Source of the DNA: Nanobdellati archaeon | GTDB lineage: Archaea > EX4484-52 > JAADEF01 | Length of the DNA: 7,256 bases | NCBI GenBank assembly: GCA_015520895.1 | Contig: WAPH01000038.1 | Location: 1-7,256, forward strand | Direction: 5' to 3' | Part shown: positions 1 through 5,623 of the stretch, piece by piece | Position numbering within the stretch: position 1 is the first letter of the stretch | How the letters are laid out: each line of letters opens with the position of its first letter | Notes under the pieces: model-generated | Database searches by the model: none | Told to the model about the DNA's origin: nothing | The model's input: only the letters and a program-made list of their open reading frames with translations | Program-made: the position numbers and the translations under genes

Positions 1-324
1 GTATGAGGATATTTTTGTTGTGTTAATGAATTCCTCATTTATTATGTATGTTTTATCTTGGGGGAAGGATATCTTTTCTAAAGATATCCTTGCTTTGGCA
101 CATTGGGTTAAGGAATAACCATGATAATTATTTCCTTGAGAAGATGTTTGCGATGCTTGTTTGCTCATGTTGAGGGTGTAGTCTTTTAGCCATATGTATG
201 CTAAGGATGCTATGGCTATTGTGAATACAACTAATAGAACTGATCCTATTGTTGCTGAGATAGCTTTTTTAAGATTTGGTTTGTTTTTAATTTCTTTGGT
301 TAAAGAGAATAATTTCTCTGCCAT
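1..324 (-). CDS. Pilin/archaellin-like membrane protein, N-terminal part (runs off left edge)
   Basis: An open frame starts at ATG 324->322 and has no stop before the window edge, giving 108 residues of a longer protein. A basic leader (residues 1-20, ending PNLKK) precedes A21 and a hydrophobic segment at about 22-46 (ISATIGSVLLVVFTIAIA). This is the layout of archaeal class III signal peptides, which are cut by a FlaK/PibD-type peptidase after K-A or K-G and then assemble through the hydrophobic helix. The conserved Glu at +5 of many pilins is not evident. After the helix comes a Ser/Gln/Asn-rich stretch and one Cys (C75), presumably outside the cell. The protein is probably a minor pilin or a membrane-anchored surface protein; the exact role is unknown. 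It lies 31 bp downstream of the Nudix gene but has its own TATA box and inverted repeat, so it may be transcribed separately. The start is supported by the TATA box about 26 bp upstream, which suggests a leaderless mRNA. The class call is fairly sure, the function is not. Confidence 0.7.
   Translation of the reverse strand, partial: MAEKLFSLTKEIKNKPNLKKAISATIGSVLLVVFTIAIASLAYIWLKDYTLNMSKQASQTSSQGNNYHGYSLTQCAKARISLEKISFPQDKTYIINEEFINTTKISSY
65..91. repeat. 12-bp perfect hairpin inside the pilin-like gene
   Basis: AAGGATATCTTT (65-76) and AAAGATATCCTT (80-91) are perfect reverse complements around a 3-nt loop. The whole element is coding (residues around RISLEKIS, about 79-86 of the pilin-like protein), so it would fold into a strong hairpin in that mRNA. 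No T-tract follows it on the minus strand, so it is unlikely to be a terminator. Confidence 0.6.
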
Positions 325-350
325 AGAGAAATTAGGGCAGAGAAATTATT
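308..350. repeat. 15-bp perfect inverted repeat across the pilin-like gene start
   Basis: AATAATTTCTCTGCC (308-322) is the exact reverse complement of GGCAGAGAAATTATT (336-350), with a 13-bp spacer. The spacer carries another AGAGAAATT (325-333), itself the reverse complement of 311-319, and a shorter AGAGAA lies at 304-309. The core TTTCTCT/AGAGAAA therefore occurs four times in about 50 bp. The array runs from the TATA box to codon 6 of the pilin-like gene and starts 6 bp beyond the Nudix stop. It could be an operator for a dimeric regulator or an RNA hairpin. Confidence 0.75.
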
Positions 351-354
351 TATA
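347..354 (-). promoter_or_regulatory. TATA box of the pilin-like gene
   Basis: The minus strand reads TATAAATA from 354 to 347, centred about 26 bp upstream of the A of the ATG at 324. That is the expected archaeal TBP-site spacing for transcription starting at or beside the start codon. No GGTGA-type ribosome-binding site lies between box and ATG, which supports a leaderless transcript. The box overlaps the outer arm of the 308-350 inverted repeat. Confidence 0.6.
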
Positions 355-355
355 G

Positions 356-769
356 TTAACTGTTAATTTGATTAGAATGAATAAAATTTTTCACCGGCAA
401 AAACAAATTTCTCATTTCCTTTACCTTTTCCTTTTCAATCCACTCCCATCTTTCGCATTTTTTGGGTTCTATGTTTTTTAACTCTCCTGAAACCTTCTTG
501 GCTTTAACAAAAACCGTTACATAATGCTTATCGATCTCTTTAAAATAATCGTTTGTTATACCAACAACCTCAAGATCATCTACATCTAAGTTCGTCTCCT
601 CTTTAACCTCGCGCTTAGCACACTCCTCGAAACTTTCTCCATACTCTAAATGCCCACCAGGAAACTGCCATGTGTTGTCTCCATGAGTCTTTGATTTGCG
701 CAAACCCATCAAAACTTTGCCATCTCTCTCACCTATAACAGCAACACCAACTCTTACGTCTTGTTGCAT
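356..769 (-). CDS. Nudix hydrolase, NUDT15/NUDX1-like
   Basis: This 137-residue soluble protein carries a complete Nudix box at residues 39-61 (G39, E45, R53-E54, E57-E58, Nudix helix REVKEE), which binds the divalent metal and cleaves nucleoside diphosphates linked to another group. The N-terminal VRVGVAVIGERDGKVLMG strand, the TWQFPGGHLEYGESFEE stretch and the later HYVTVFV and KCERWEW segments resemble NUDT15/plant NUDX1 enzymes, so a nucleotide pyrophosphatase acting on modified (d)NTPs is the best guess. Substrate cannot be read from sequence in this family. ATG 769 is supported by GGTGA at 778-774, only 4 nt upstream and overlapping the kae1 stop. The 4-bp gap and this overlap imply co-transcription and probably translational coupling with Kae1. 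Length is normal for a single-domain Nudix enzyme, and nothing looks broken. Confidence 0.93.
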   Translation of the reverse strand: MQQDVRVGVAVIGERDGKVLMGLRKSKTHGDNTWQFPGGHLEYGESFEECAKREVKEETNLDVDDLEVVGITNDYFKEIDKHYVTVFVKAKKVSGELKNIEPKKCERWEWIEKEKVKEMRNLFLPVKNFIHSNQINS

Positions 770-773
770 TTTT

Positions 774-778
774 TCACC
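774..778 (-). promoter_or_regulatory. Ribosome-binding site of the Nudix gene
   Basis: GGTGA (778->774) contains the TGA stop of kae1 (776->774) and lies 4 nt before the Nudix ATG. A ribosome finishing Kae1 would be placed on the next start, which suggests coupled translation. Confidence 0.7.
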
Positions 779-1751
779 ATTCTAAATGCTGCTCTATTCT
801 CCATCGTGGCTTCGAGAAAATAGCATCTGCTTTTATGGGACTAATATTATGTTTATAAAGATGCCATGCAGCCACGCCTATCATAGCAGCGTTATCCCCT
901 AAATACTCATTATCAACCTTCTTATACCTTACACCTCGATCTTCAGCCATTTCCTTAAGCATATTCTGCAACCTTTGATTTAACGCCACCCCTCCAGTAA
1001 GTACAACTTGGCTTTTCTGAGTATATGATAAAGCTCTTTCAACTACCTCCATTAACATAGCAAAAGCATGTTCTTGAAACCCATAGCAAATATCCTCAAC
1101 CTTCTCTTTTCCTTTTAGTTTAAGAGCATAGGTAAGCAAACCAGAATAAGAAAGATCCATACCTTTAACAGTATAAGGCATTTCTAAAAACTTATTTGCT
1201 TTCTTTGCATATTCTTCTATGTATTTACCCCCAGGAAATCCAAAGCCGAGTTCTCTTGCCAACTTATCTAAAGCATTACCCAATGCTATATCTTCTGTTT
1301 CTCCGTAAACTATAGGATAAAGGTTGTCCTTCAAAACAATGAGCTGCGTATTACCTCCCGAAACATAAATGTATAAAGCGTCATCCACATCCGCGGTATA
1401 ATTTGCAATAATAAGATGAGCAAAGCTATGGTGTATAGGATACAAGGTCAAAGAATTTTTTCTTGAGATAACATAAGCAAAGGTTTTTATAACTTGTAAA
1501 GGTGCTCCTAATCCAGGACCAGCAGAATAAGCAATAACGTCTATATCTTTCATTGACATACTGCTCTTTTCCAGAGCCTTAAGCGTCAACTCTTTTATAA
1601 GGGAAGCATGGTGCTCTGCAACATCTCTTGGTAGCATACCTTCTGGTTGTTGAGTAGTATAAGAGTGCTTTAGATTTATCAATATGTTACTATTTTCTAT
1701 AATTGAAACGCCTACTGTATGGGCGGTTCCCTCAAATGCTAAGATCCGCAT
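774..1751 (-). CDS. kae1: KEOPS complex subunit Kae1 (tRNA t6A37 threonylcarbamoyltransferase)
   Basis: Kae1 (TsaD/Qri7 family) transfers threonylcarbamoyl from TC-AMP to A37 of ANN-decoding tRNAs, working in the cytoplasmic KEOPS complex with Bud32, Cgi121 and Pcc1. The 325-residue length and start MRILAFEGTAHTVGV are standard for archaeal Kae1. Visible ASKHA-fold motifs are AEHHA (45-49), the metal-ligand pair H108 and H112 (HSFAH), YVSGGNTQ with Y129, DIALGNALDKLARELG (154-169), GMDLSYSGLL (197-206), GGVALN (253-258) and GDNAAM with D286. H108, H112, Y129 and D286 correspond to the iron ligands known from archaeal Kae1 structures. No Bud32 kinase domain is fused at the C-terminus, unlike in several euryarchaea, and no other KEOPS gene is in the window. 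Some motif positions deviate from consensus (DNAAM for DNGAM, LQVI for LxVG). It heads a minus-strand cluster with the Nudix gene. No GGTGA site precedes the ATG, so the mRNA is probably leaderless. Confidence 0.95.
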   Translation of the reverse strand: MRILAFEGTAHTVGVSIIENSNILINLKHSYTTQQPEGMLPRDVAEHHASLIKELTLKALEKSSMSMKDIDVIAYSAGPGLGAPLQVIKTFAYVISRKNSLTLYPIHHSFAHLIIANYTADVDDALYIYVSGGNTQLIVLKDNLYPIVYGETEDIALGNALDKLARELGFGFPGGKYIEEYAKKANKFLEMPYTVKGMDLSYSGLLTYALKLKGKEKVEDICYGFQEHAFAMLMEVVERALSYTQKSQVVLTGGVALNQRLQNMLKEMAEDRGVRYKKVDNEYLGDNAAMIGVAAWHLYKHNISPIKADAIFSKPRWRIEQHLEW

Positions 1752-1775
1752 ATAAAAGTGTATTTATTAATAAAG

Positions 1776-1786
1776 TATTTTAAAAA
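1776..1786. promoter_or_regulatory. Shared AT-rich promoter element between kae1 and the lipoprotein gene
   Basis: The 54-bp gap between the divergent starts (1751 and 1806) contains TATTTTAAAAA, with a palindromic TTTTAAAA core at 1778-1785. It is centred about 25 bp upstream of the lipoprotein ATG and about 30 bp upstream of the kae1 ATG (minus-strand reading TTTAAAATA). One TBP site might therefore serve both directions. A separate 12-bp palindrome, TTTATTAATAAA, lies at 1763-1774. The region is so AT-rich that exact TATA assignment is uncertain. Confidence 0.45.
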
Positions 1787-1805
1787 TTCACAAGAAAGTA
1801 ACAGT

Positions 1806-2423
1806 ATGAATATAGTTAAAATATATTTTTTGATAGCAATTATACTAATATTTGCGGGATGTGTAAGCAAATCATCTCACTTTACTTATCAAAACCATTC
1901 TTATAACTTAACTTACGAGATTCAATTAAAGAAAGTACCTTCCCGCTTTCTTAATTCATTATCCTATAAAGACATTATTATTTATGCGCATAATCATACA
2001 AATTATATTGTTTATAATCTAAATTCTACCCCTATTTCTCTTATAAACTATACATCAATTGTTCATAACAAATGCCTTGAAATCAATGTTTATTTAAAAG
2101 ATAATTTCTTATCTAAAAAAGACTACATTACTTTATTAGTCGTAAAAACCAATATTAAGTGTGTAAAAATAAATGGCATTCAAAAAGAAATAATCAATCC
2201 TAAAGAATGCTATAAAGATACAGATTGTATCCACGAACCATTCCCTTGCCATCCTAATGCACAAAATTGTATTCCATATTACACAATACATACCAACATT
2301 TATGACATGATAAAAAAATGGGAAAAAGAATTAATAGCATGCACTATGGAATGTAGGCAATGTTTACAATGTAAATGCATAGAAGGTAAATGCATAAGCG
2401 AGAAAGTAGATGGATGCTGTTAA
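1806..2423 (+). CDS. Cysteine-rich predicted surface lipoprotein, function unknown
   Basis: From ATG 1806 the product is 205 residues. It begins with a short basic n-region, a hydrophobic core (residues 5-18, KIYFLIAIILIFAG) and a lipobox-like FAGC, so C19 is the likely lipidated residue of a signal-peptidase-II type export signal. An upstream in-frame ATG at 1758 would add 16 residues before this signal and fits badly. Residues 20-130 form a beta-rich, unrecognised region with four N-glycosylation sequons (near N34, N63, N73, N81), as expected outside an archaeal cell. The last 71 residues hold twelve cysteines (C135, 141, 148, 155, 179, 183, 186, 189, 191, 196, 204, 205), including CYKDTDC, CTMECRQC and CKCIEGKC. 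I recall similar eight-cysteine cluster domains in archaeal hypothetical proteins but cannot confirm membership. The cluster could form disulfides or bind metal. Divergent from kae1 and upstream of rps6e, with no evident functional link to either. Confidence 0.75.
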   Translation: MNIVKIYFLIAIILIFAGCVSKSSHFTYQNHSYNLTYEIQLKKVPSRFLNSLSYKDIIIYAHNHTNYIVYNLNSTPISLINYTSIVHNKCLEINVYLKDNFLSKKDYITLLVVKTNIKCVKINGIQKEIINPKECYKDTDCIHEPFPCHPNAQNCIPYYTIHTNIYDMIKKWEKELIACTMECRQCLQCKCIEGKCISEKVDGCC

Positions 2424-2424
2424 A

Positions 2425-2432
2425 TTTATAAA
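2425..2432 (+). promoter_or_regulatory. TATA box of rps6e
   Basis: TTTATAAA lies directly after the lipoprotein stop. A start about 26 bp from its centre falls near 2455, giving a short leader of roughly a dozen nucleotides that contains the GGTGA at 2457-2461. The ribosomal protein gene therefore probably has its own promoter, independent of the lipoprotein gene. Confidence 0.55.
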
Positions 2433-2456
2433 ATTAACTCATAAAATAATAAATGT

Positions 2457-2461
2457 GGTGA
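2457..2461 (+). promoter_or_regulatory. Ribosome-binding site that sets the rps6e start
   Basis: GGTGA ends directly against the first in-frame ATG (2462) but is 6 nt from the second (2468). Only the second spacing is workable, so translation should begin at 2468. Confidence 0.75.
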
Positions 2462-2467
2462 ATGTTT

Positions 2468-2872
2468 ATGGTAGAATGTAAAATAGTAATTAATAACCCA
2501 AAAACCGGAAAAAGTTATCAAAAAGTGATTGATGATAAAAAATTGAAAACTCTTATAGGCCTAAAAATAGGCGATGAATTTGATGCAGGTTTAATAGATT
2601 TGCCGGGATATAAATTAAAAATTACAGGTGGAAGTGATAGAGACGGATTTCCAATGAGGCCGGGAGTGCATACTACTGCACGAATTAAAATATTAGCTTC
2701 TGGAGGTGTGGGTTACAACCCTCCAGAAAAAGGTGTAAAAAGAAGGAAAAGTGTTAGAGGAGAAATAATAGACATAGATATTGCTCAGATAAATGCTATC
2801 GTTGTTAAAGAAGGAAAGCAAAAACTTGAAGAGATATTTGGTAAAAAAGAAGGAGAAGAAACAACAAAATAA
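2468..2872 (+). CDS. rps6e: Small-subunit ribosomal protein eS6
   Basis: This is the archaeal/eukaryotic ribosomal protein S6e, a component of the 30S subunit with no bacterial counterpart. Starting at ATG 2468 gives 134 residues beginning MVECKIVINNPKTGKSYQ, which matches the usual archaeal N-terminus; starting at 2462 would add only MF and leave no room for the GGTGA site. Family landmarks are GGSDRDGFPMRPGVH near residues 54-68 of the 134-residue form, the GGVGYNPPEKGVKRRKSVRG stretch that contacts rRNA, and DIAQIN(AI)VVKEG near the C-terminus. The length is close to the archaeal norm, with a short charged tail and without the long C-terminal helix of eukaryotic S6. It is preceded by its own TATA box and converges on ppsA with a 12-bp gap. 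In many archaea eS6 sits with translation genes; here its neighbours are a surface lipoprotein and PEP synthase. Confidence 0.97.
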   Translation: MVECKIVINNPKTGKSYQKVIDDKKLKTLIGLKIGDEFDAGLIDLPGYKLKITGGSDRDGFPMRPGVHTTARIKILASGGVGYNPPEKGVKRRKSVRGEIIDIDIAQINAIVVKEGKQKLEEIFGKKEGEETTK

Positions 2873-2878
2873 TAAAAA
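2843..2878 (-). terminator. T-tract terminator region for ppsA
   Basis: Downstream of the ppsA stop, the minus strand shows T5 (2878-2874), T4 (2869-2866) and T6 (2848-2843). These lie in the gap and the 3' end of rps6e. Together with the plus-strand tract they form an overlapping convergent terminator pair. Confidence 0.45.
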
Positions 2879-2884
2879 TAGCAT

Positions 2885-5323
2885 TCATTCTTCTTTTTTT
2901 CCTAGTTTTTCTTCCATTTCTGCAATCTTGAACCTCGTCTTTATAACAGTATCGGGATTTAACGAAATGCTATCAATACCCTGCTCAACCAAAAATTGAG
3001 CAAATTCTGGGAAATCAGAAGGTGCTTGACCACAAATACCTATTTTTCTTCCATTTCGCTTAGCACCTTTAATCGCCATACCTATTAGTTCTTTAACTGC
3101 TTCATTTCTCTCATCATACACATGAGAAACTAAAGCAGAATCTCTATCAACGCCTAAAGTAAGTTGGGTTAAATCGTTACTACCGATAGAAAAACCGTCA
3201 AAGTATTTGGAGAATTCATCAATTAGAATAACGTTGCTTGGAATCTCTACCATCACATAAACCTCCAAGCCATTAACACCACGTTCTAATCCGTACTCTT
3301 TCATAATCTCTAAAACTTTCCTACCTTCCTCTATTGTTCTGCAAAAAGGAATCATAACCTTAACATTAACCAATCCCATCTCATCTCTAACTTTTCTAAT
3401 AGCTAAAAGTTCTAAACCAAAAGCTTCTTTAAATTCATCGCTATAATACCTACTTGCTCCTCTCCAGCCTATCATGGGATTCTCTTCAGAAGGCTCGTAA
3501 AGATACCCCCCTATAAGATTGCGATACTCATTTGTTTTGAAATCGCTAAATCTAACTATTACATCTTTAGGATAGAAAGCAGCAGCTATCAAAGCAATAC
3601 CTTCTGCTAATTTATTTACATAGAACTGTACTTTATTTTCATATCCTTTAGTTTTTTCATCTATTTTAGCTATAAGACCTTGTTCTTTTCCTTCTCCTTT
3701 TAATTTTTCATAATCTAATAAAGCCCGGGGATGTATACCTATATGAGAATTAATAATGAACTCTTCTCTGGCCAATCCAACACCATCGTTAGGCAGAAAA
3801 CTTAAAGAAAATGCTTGTTCAGGATTGGCCACATTCATCATGACTTTTGTTTTAGTTTCAGGTATAGAATTTAAATCTATTTCCTTAACTTCATAATGTA
3901 AAGCACCTTCATATACATAACCCTCTGTTCCTTCCGCACAACTTACAGTTACTTCCTGTCCTGTTTTTAGCACATCAGTTGCATTACCGGTACCCACTAC
4001 TGCAGGTATACCGAGTTCTCTACTCACTATAGCGGCATGGCTTGTTCTACCACCTTTATTAGTAACAATAGCAGCAGCTATTTTCATAATAGGCTCCCAA
4101 TCTGGATCGGTTTTATCAGTAACTAAGACCTCTCCTGGTTGAAATTCGTTTATACGAGAAACGTCCTCTATAACTCTTACTTTACCTATAGCTATTTTAT
4201 CTCCAACACTTAAACCTTTAACCAATATTTTACTATGTTCTTTAAGTTCATACTGCTTAATAACATTACGGTTTTTCTGACTTTGCACAGTTTCAGGTCT
4301 TGCTTGTACCACATATAATTTATTTTCTATACCGTCTTTAGCCCATTCAATATCCATAGGCATATCTCTTCCATACTTTTGAGAATAATGTTCTTCTATA
4401 AGCATGCCCCATTTAGCCAAAGTTAAGATTTCATCATCATTTAAAGCAAAACTATTGCGTTCTTTTTCAGTTGTTTCAACATTTTTTGTTGGCTTCAAAC
4501 TATCTTCAGTATAAATCATCTTGATTTCTTTAGTACCTAATTGCTTAGAGATTATGGGCTTAAAACCCTTCTTTAAAGTAGGTTTAAAAACATAATATTG
4601 ATCAGGATTCACTGCTCCTTGAACTACGTTTTCCCCTAATCCGTAAGCAGCATTAATTAAAACAACATCTCTAAAACCTGTTTCAGTATCTAATGTAAAC
4701 ATAACACCGCTTGCACCCTTATCACTTCTTACCATCTTTTGTACGCCAACTGATAAAGCTATACTAAAATGATCAAAACCCTTATCTTCTCTATAACTTA
4801 TAGCCCTGTCAGTAAACAAAGAAGCAAAACATTTTTTAACTGCATCTAATAAAGCATGTTTGCCTTTAATATTAAGGTAGGTTTCTTGTTGTCCTGCAAA
4901 ACTCGCATCAGGCAGGTCTTCAGCTGTTGCCGAACTTCTAACAGCAACATCCACTGCCTCTATATTATATTCTGCAGATAACCTATCATAAGCCTCAAAT
5001 ATCTCGTTTTTTAGCCTTTCGGGAAACTCAGCATGTAGAATCATATCTCTAACCTTAGCTCCTCTCTCCCTTAGATTATTAACGTCGCGAGTATTTAGAT
5101 CTTTTAATATATCCCTTATTTTTTCTATTAATCTGTTCTCTTTCATAAAATATCGATAAGCTGTGGCAGTAATAGCAAACCCATTAGGTACGTTAATGCC
5201 TTTTGGAACTAAATTTTGATACATTTCTCCTAATGAAGCATTCTTTCCTCCTACTAATTTAACATCGCTTACACCAACTTCCTCAAACCATAAGATTAAC
5301 TTTGAGTCTTTAGAGTTATTCAC
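2885..5323 (-). CDS. ppsA: Phosphoenolpyruvate synthase (pyruvate, water dikinase)
   Basis: PEP synthase converts pyruvate, ATP and water into PEP, AMP and phosphate, the entry into gluconeogenesis in many archaea; some run it in the pyruvate-forming direction. From GTG 5323 the product is 812 residues, a normal length. Domain order is complete: ATP-grasp/PPDK N-terminal domain (about 10-345; LVGGKNASLGEM, VAVRSSATAEDLPDASFAGQ), swivelling phosphohistidine domain (about 375-470; GGRTSHAAIVSRELGIPAVVG, phosphorylated H429) and PEP-binding TIM barrel (about 490-800; GWRGASRYY with R621, MVEIPSN, IGSNDLTQLTLGVDRDS, catalytic C764 in GICGQAPSD). The longer GTG at 5332 overlaps the GGTGAT ribosome-binding site (5333-5328) and is rejected; GTG 5323 lies at a proper distance. 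It is the last gene of an operon after the UlaG-like and small membrane protein genes, and converges with rps6e. Confidence 0.97.
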   Translation of the reverse strand: MNNSKDSKLILWFEEVGVSDVKLVGGKNASLGEMYQNLVPKGINVPNGFAITATAYRYFMKENRLIEKIRDILKDLNTRDVNNLRERGAKVRDMILHAEFPERLKNEIFEAYDRLSAEYNIEAVDVAVRSSATAEDLPDASFAGQQETYLNIKGKHALLDAVKKCFASLFTDRAISYREDKGFDHFSIALSVGVQKMVRSDKGASGVMFTLDTETGFRDVVLINAAYGLGENVVQGAVNPDQYYVFKPTLKKGFKPIISKQLGTKEIKMIYTEDSLKPTKNVETTEKERNSFALNDDEILTLAKWGMLIEEHYSQKYGRDMPMDIEWAKDGIENKLYVVQARPETVQSQKNRNVIKQYELKEHSKILVKGLSVGDKIAIGKVRVIEDVSRINEFQPGEVLVTDKTDPDWEPIMKIAAAIVTNKGGRTSHAAIVSRELGIPAVVGTGNATDVLKTGQEVTVSCAEGTEGYVYEGALHYEVKEIDLNSIPETKTKVMMNVANPEQAFSLSFLPNDGVGLAREEFIINSHIGIHPRALLDYEKLKGEGKEQGLIAKIDEKTKGYENKVQFYVNKLAEGIALIAAAFYPKDVIVRFSDFKTNEYRNLIGGYLYEPSEENPMIGWRGASRYYSDEFKEAFGLELLAIRKVRDEMGLVNVKVMIPFCRTIEEGRKVLEIMKEYGLERGVNGLEVYVMVEIPSNVILIDEFSKYFDGFSIGSNDLTQLTLGVDRDSALVSHVYDERNEAVKELIGMAIKGAKRNGRKIGICGQAPSDFPEFAQFLVEQGIDSISLNPDTVIKTRFKIAEMEEKLGKKEE
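2891..2910 (+). terminator. T-tract terminator for rps6e
   Basis: Plus-strand runs of seven T (2894-2900) and five T (2906-2910) begin about 20 bp after the rps6e stop, inside the 3' end of the opposing ppsA. Archaeal RNA polymerase terminates on T-rich tracts without needing a hairpin. The tract also encodes the Lys/Glu-rich ppsA C-terminus, so it serves two purposes. Confidence 0.5.
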
Positions 5324-5327
5324 AGAT

Positions 5328-5333
5328 ATCACC
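5328..5333 (-). promoter_or_regulatory. Ribosome-binding site that sets the ppsA start
   Basis: AAAGGTGAT precedes ppsA; the GGTGAT core (5333->5328) leaves 4-5 nt to GTG 5323. The upstream GTG at 5332 lies inside the site itself and cannot use it. Confidence 0.7.
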
Positions 5334-5347
5334 TTTCTAATTTAAAA

Positions 5348-5611
5348 TTAATCACCAGCATAAATACATTTGCCCCCTCCACCTTGGCTTTCTTCCCACT
5401 TACATCCAGGAGTAGTATCACAAACATTTTTATTTACTAAAGCAGAACATCTTAACTCTCCTGAATTAAATTGATCTGTTGTTTCACTCGCTTTCTCACC
5501 TAAACCCCCTATAGTACCTGTAGTCATAGTTACTATAGCAATGGCTATAATTAATAGTACAACAATAGTTACAACAACAGCAATAGCCGTATTTAAACCT
5601 TTCCTAGCCAT
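5348..5611 (-). CDS. Small class III-signal (pilin-like) membrane protein with four cysteines
   Basis: This 87-residue protein begins MARKGLNTAIAVVVTIVV: basic residues, K4-G5, then a hydrophobic helix at about 6-30. This matches a class III prepilin/archaellin-like signal with likely cleavage after G5, although it could simply be an N-terminal membrane anchor. The outside part is short, polar and Gly/Thr-rich, then carries C55, C64, C70 and C82 in a C-x8-C-x5-C-x11-C pattern with a PGCKW motif and a GGGG run. Two disulfides are plausible. I do not recognise a named family. The start is fixed by GAGGTG six nt upstream, which overlaps the stop of the preceding hydrolase gene. It sits 10 bp after that gene and 24 bp before ppsA, so it is almost certainly part of the same transcript. 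There is no obvious reason for a surface protein between two metabolic enzymes. Confidence 0.78.
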   Translation of the reverse strand: MARKGLNTAIAVVVTIVVLLIIAIAIVTMTTGTIGGLGEKASETTDQFNSGELRCSALVNKNVCDTTPGCKWEESQGGGGKCIYAGD

Positions 5612-5617
5612 TTAGTC

Positions 5618-5623
5618 CACCTC
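5618..5623 (-). promoter_or_regulatory. Ribosome-binding site overlapping the upstream stop codon
   Basis: GAGGTG (5623->5618) shares bases with the TGA stop of the UlaG-like gene (5624->5622) and lies 6 nt before the ATG at 5611. It repeats the stop/ribosome-site overlap seen between kae1 and the Nudix gene, indicating coupled translation. Confidence 0.7.

Noticed and set aside
308..350. The inverted repeat as an intrinsic terminator for the kae1-Nudix cluster
   Set aside because: No T-tract follows the stem on the minus strand, and the repeat coincides with the TATA box and start codon of the next gene, which fits a promoter-side element better.
1758..1805. Longer start for the cysteine-rich lipoprotein, adding 16 residues
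   Set aside because: The extra residues are polar and precede a complete export signal that begins naturally at ATG 1806. The 1758 ATG lies only 7 bp from the kae1 ATG and leaves no room for a promoter on its side.
2462..2467. Upstream ATG of rps6e
   Set aside because: It directly abuts the GGTGA site with no spacer, whereas ATG 2468 has a 6-nt spacer and gives the usual eS6 N-terminus.
2693..2884. 63-codon minus-strand frame
   Set aside because: It lies over rps6e on the opposite strand. Its Phe/Ser-rich product comes from Lys/Glu codons read in reverse, and it has no start signal.
2793..2999. 68-codon plus-strand frame spanning the rps6e/ppsA junction
   Set aside because: It overlaps two well-supported genes in other frames, has no ribosome-binding site, and matches no recognisable protein.
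5324..5332. Upstream GTG of ppsA
   Set aside because: This GTG is part of the GGTGAT ribosome-binding site. GTG 5323 is correctly spaced.
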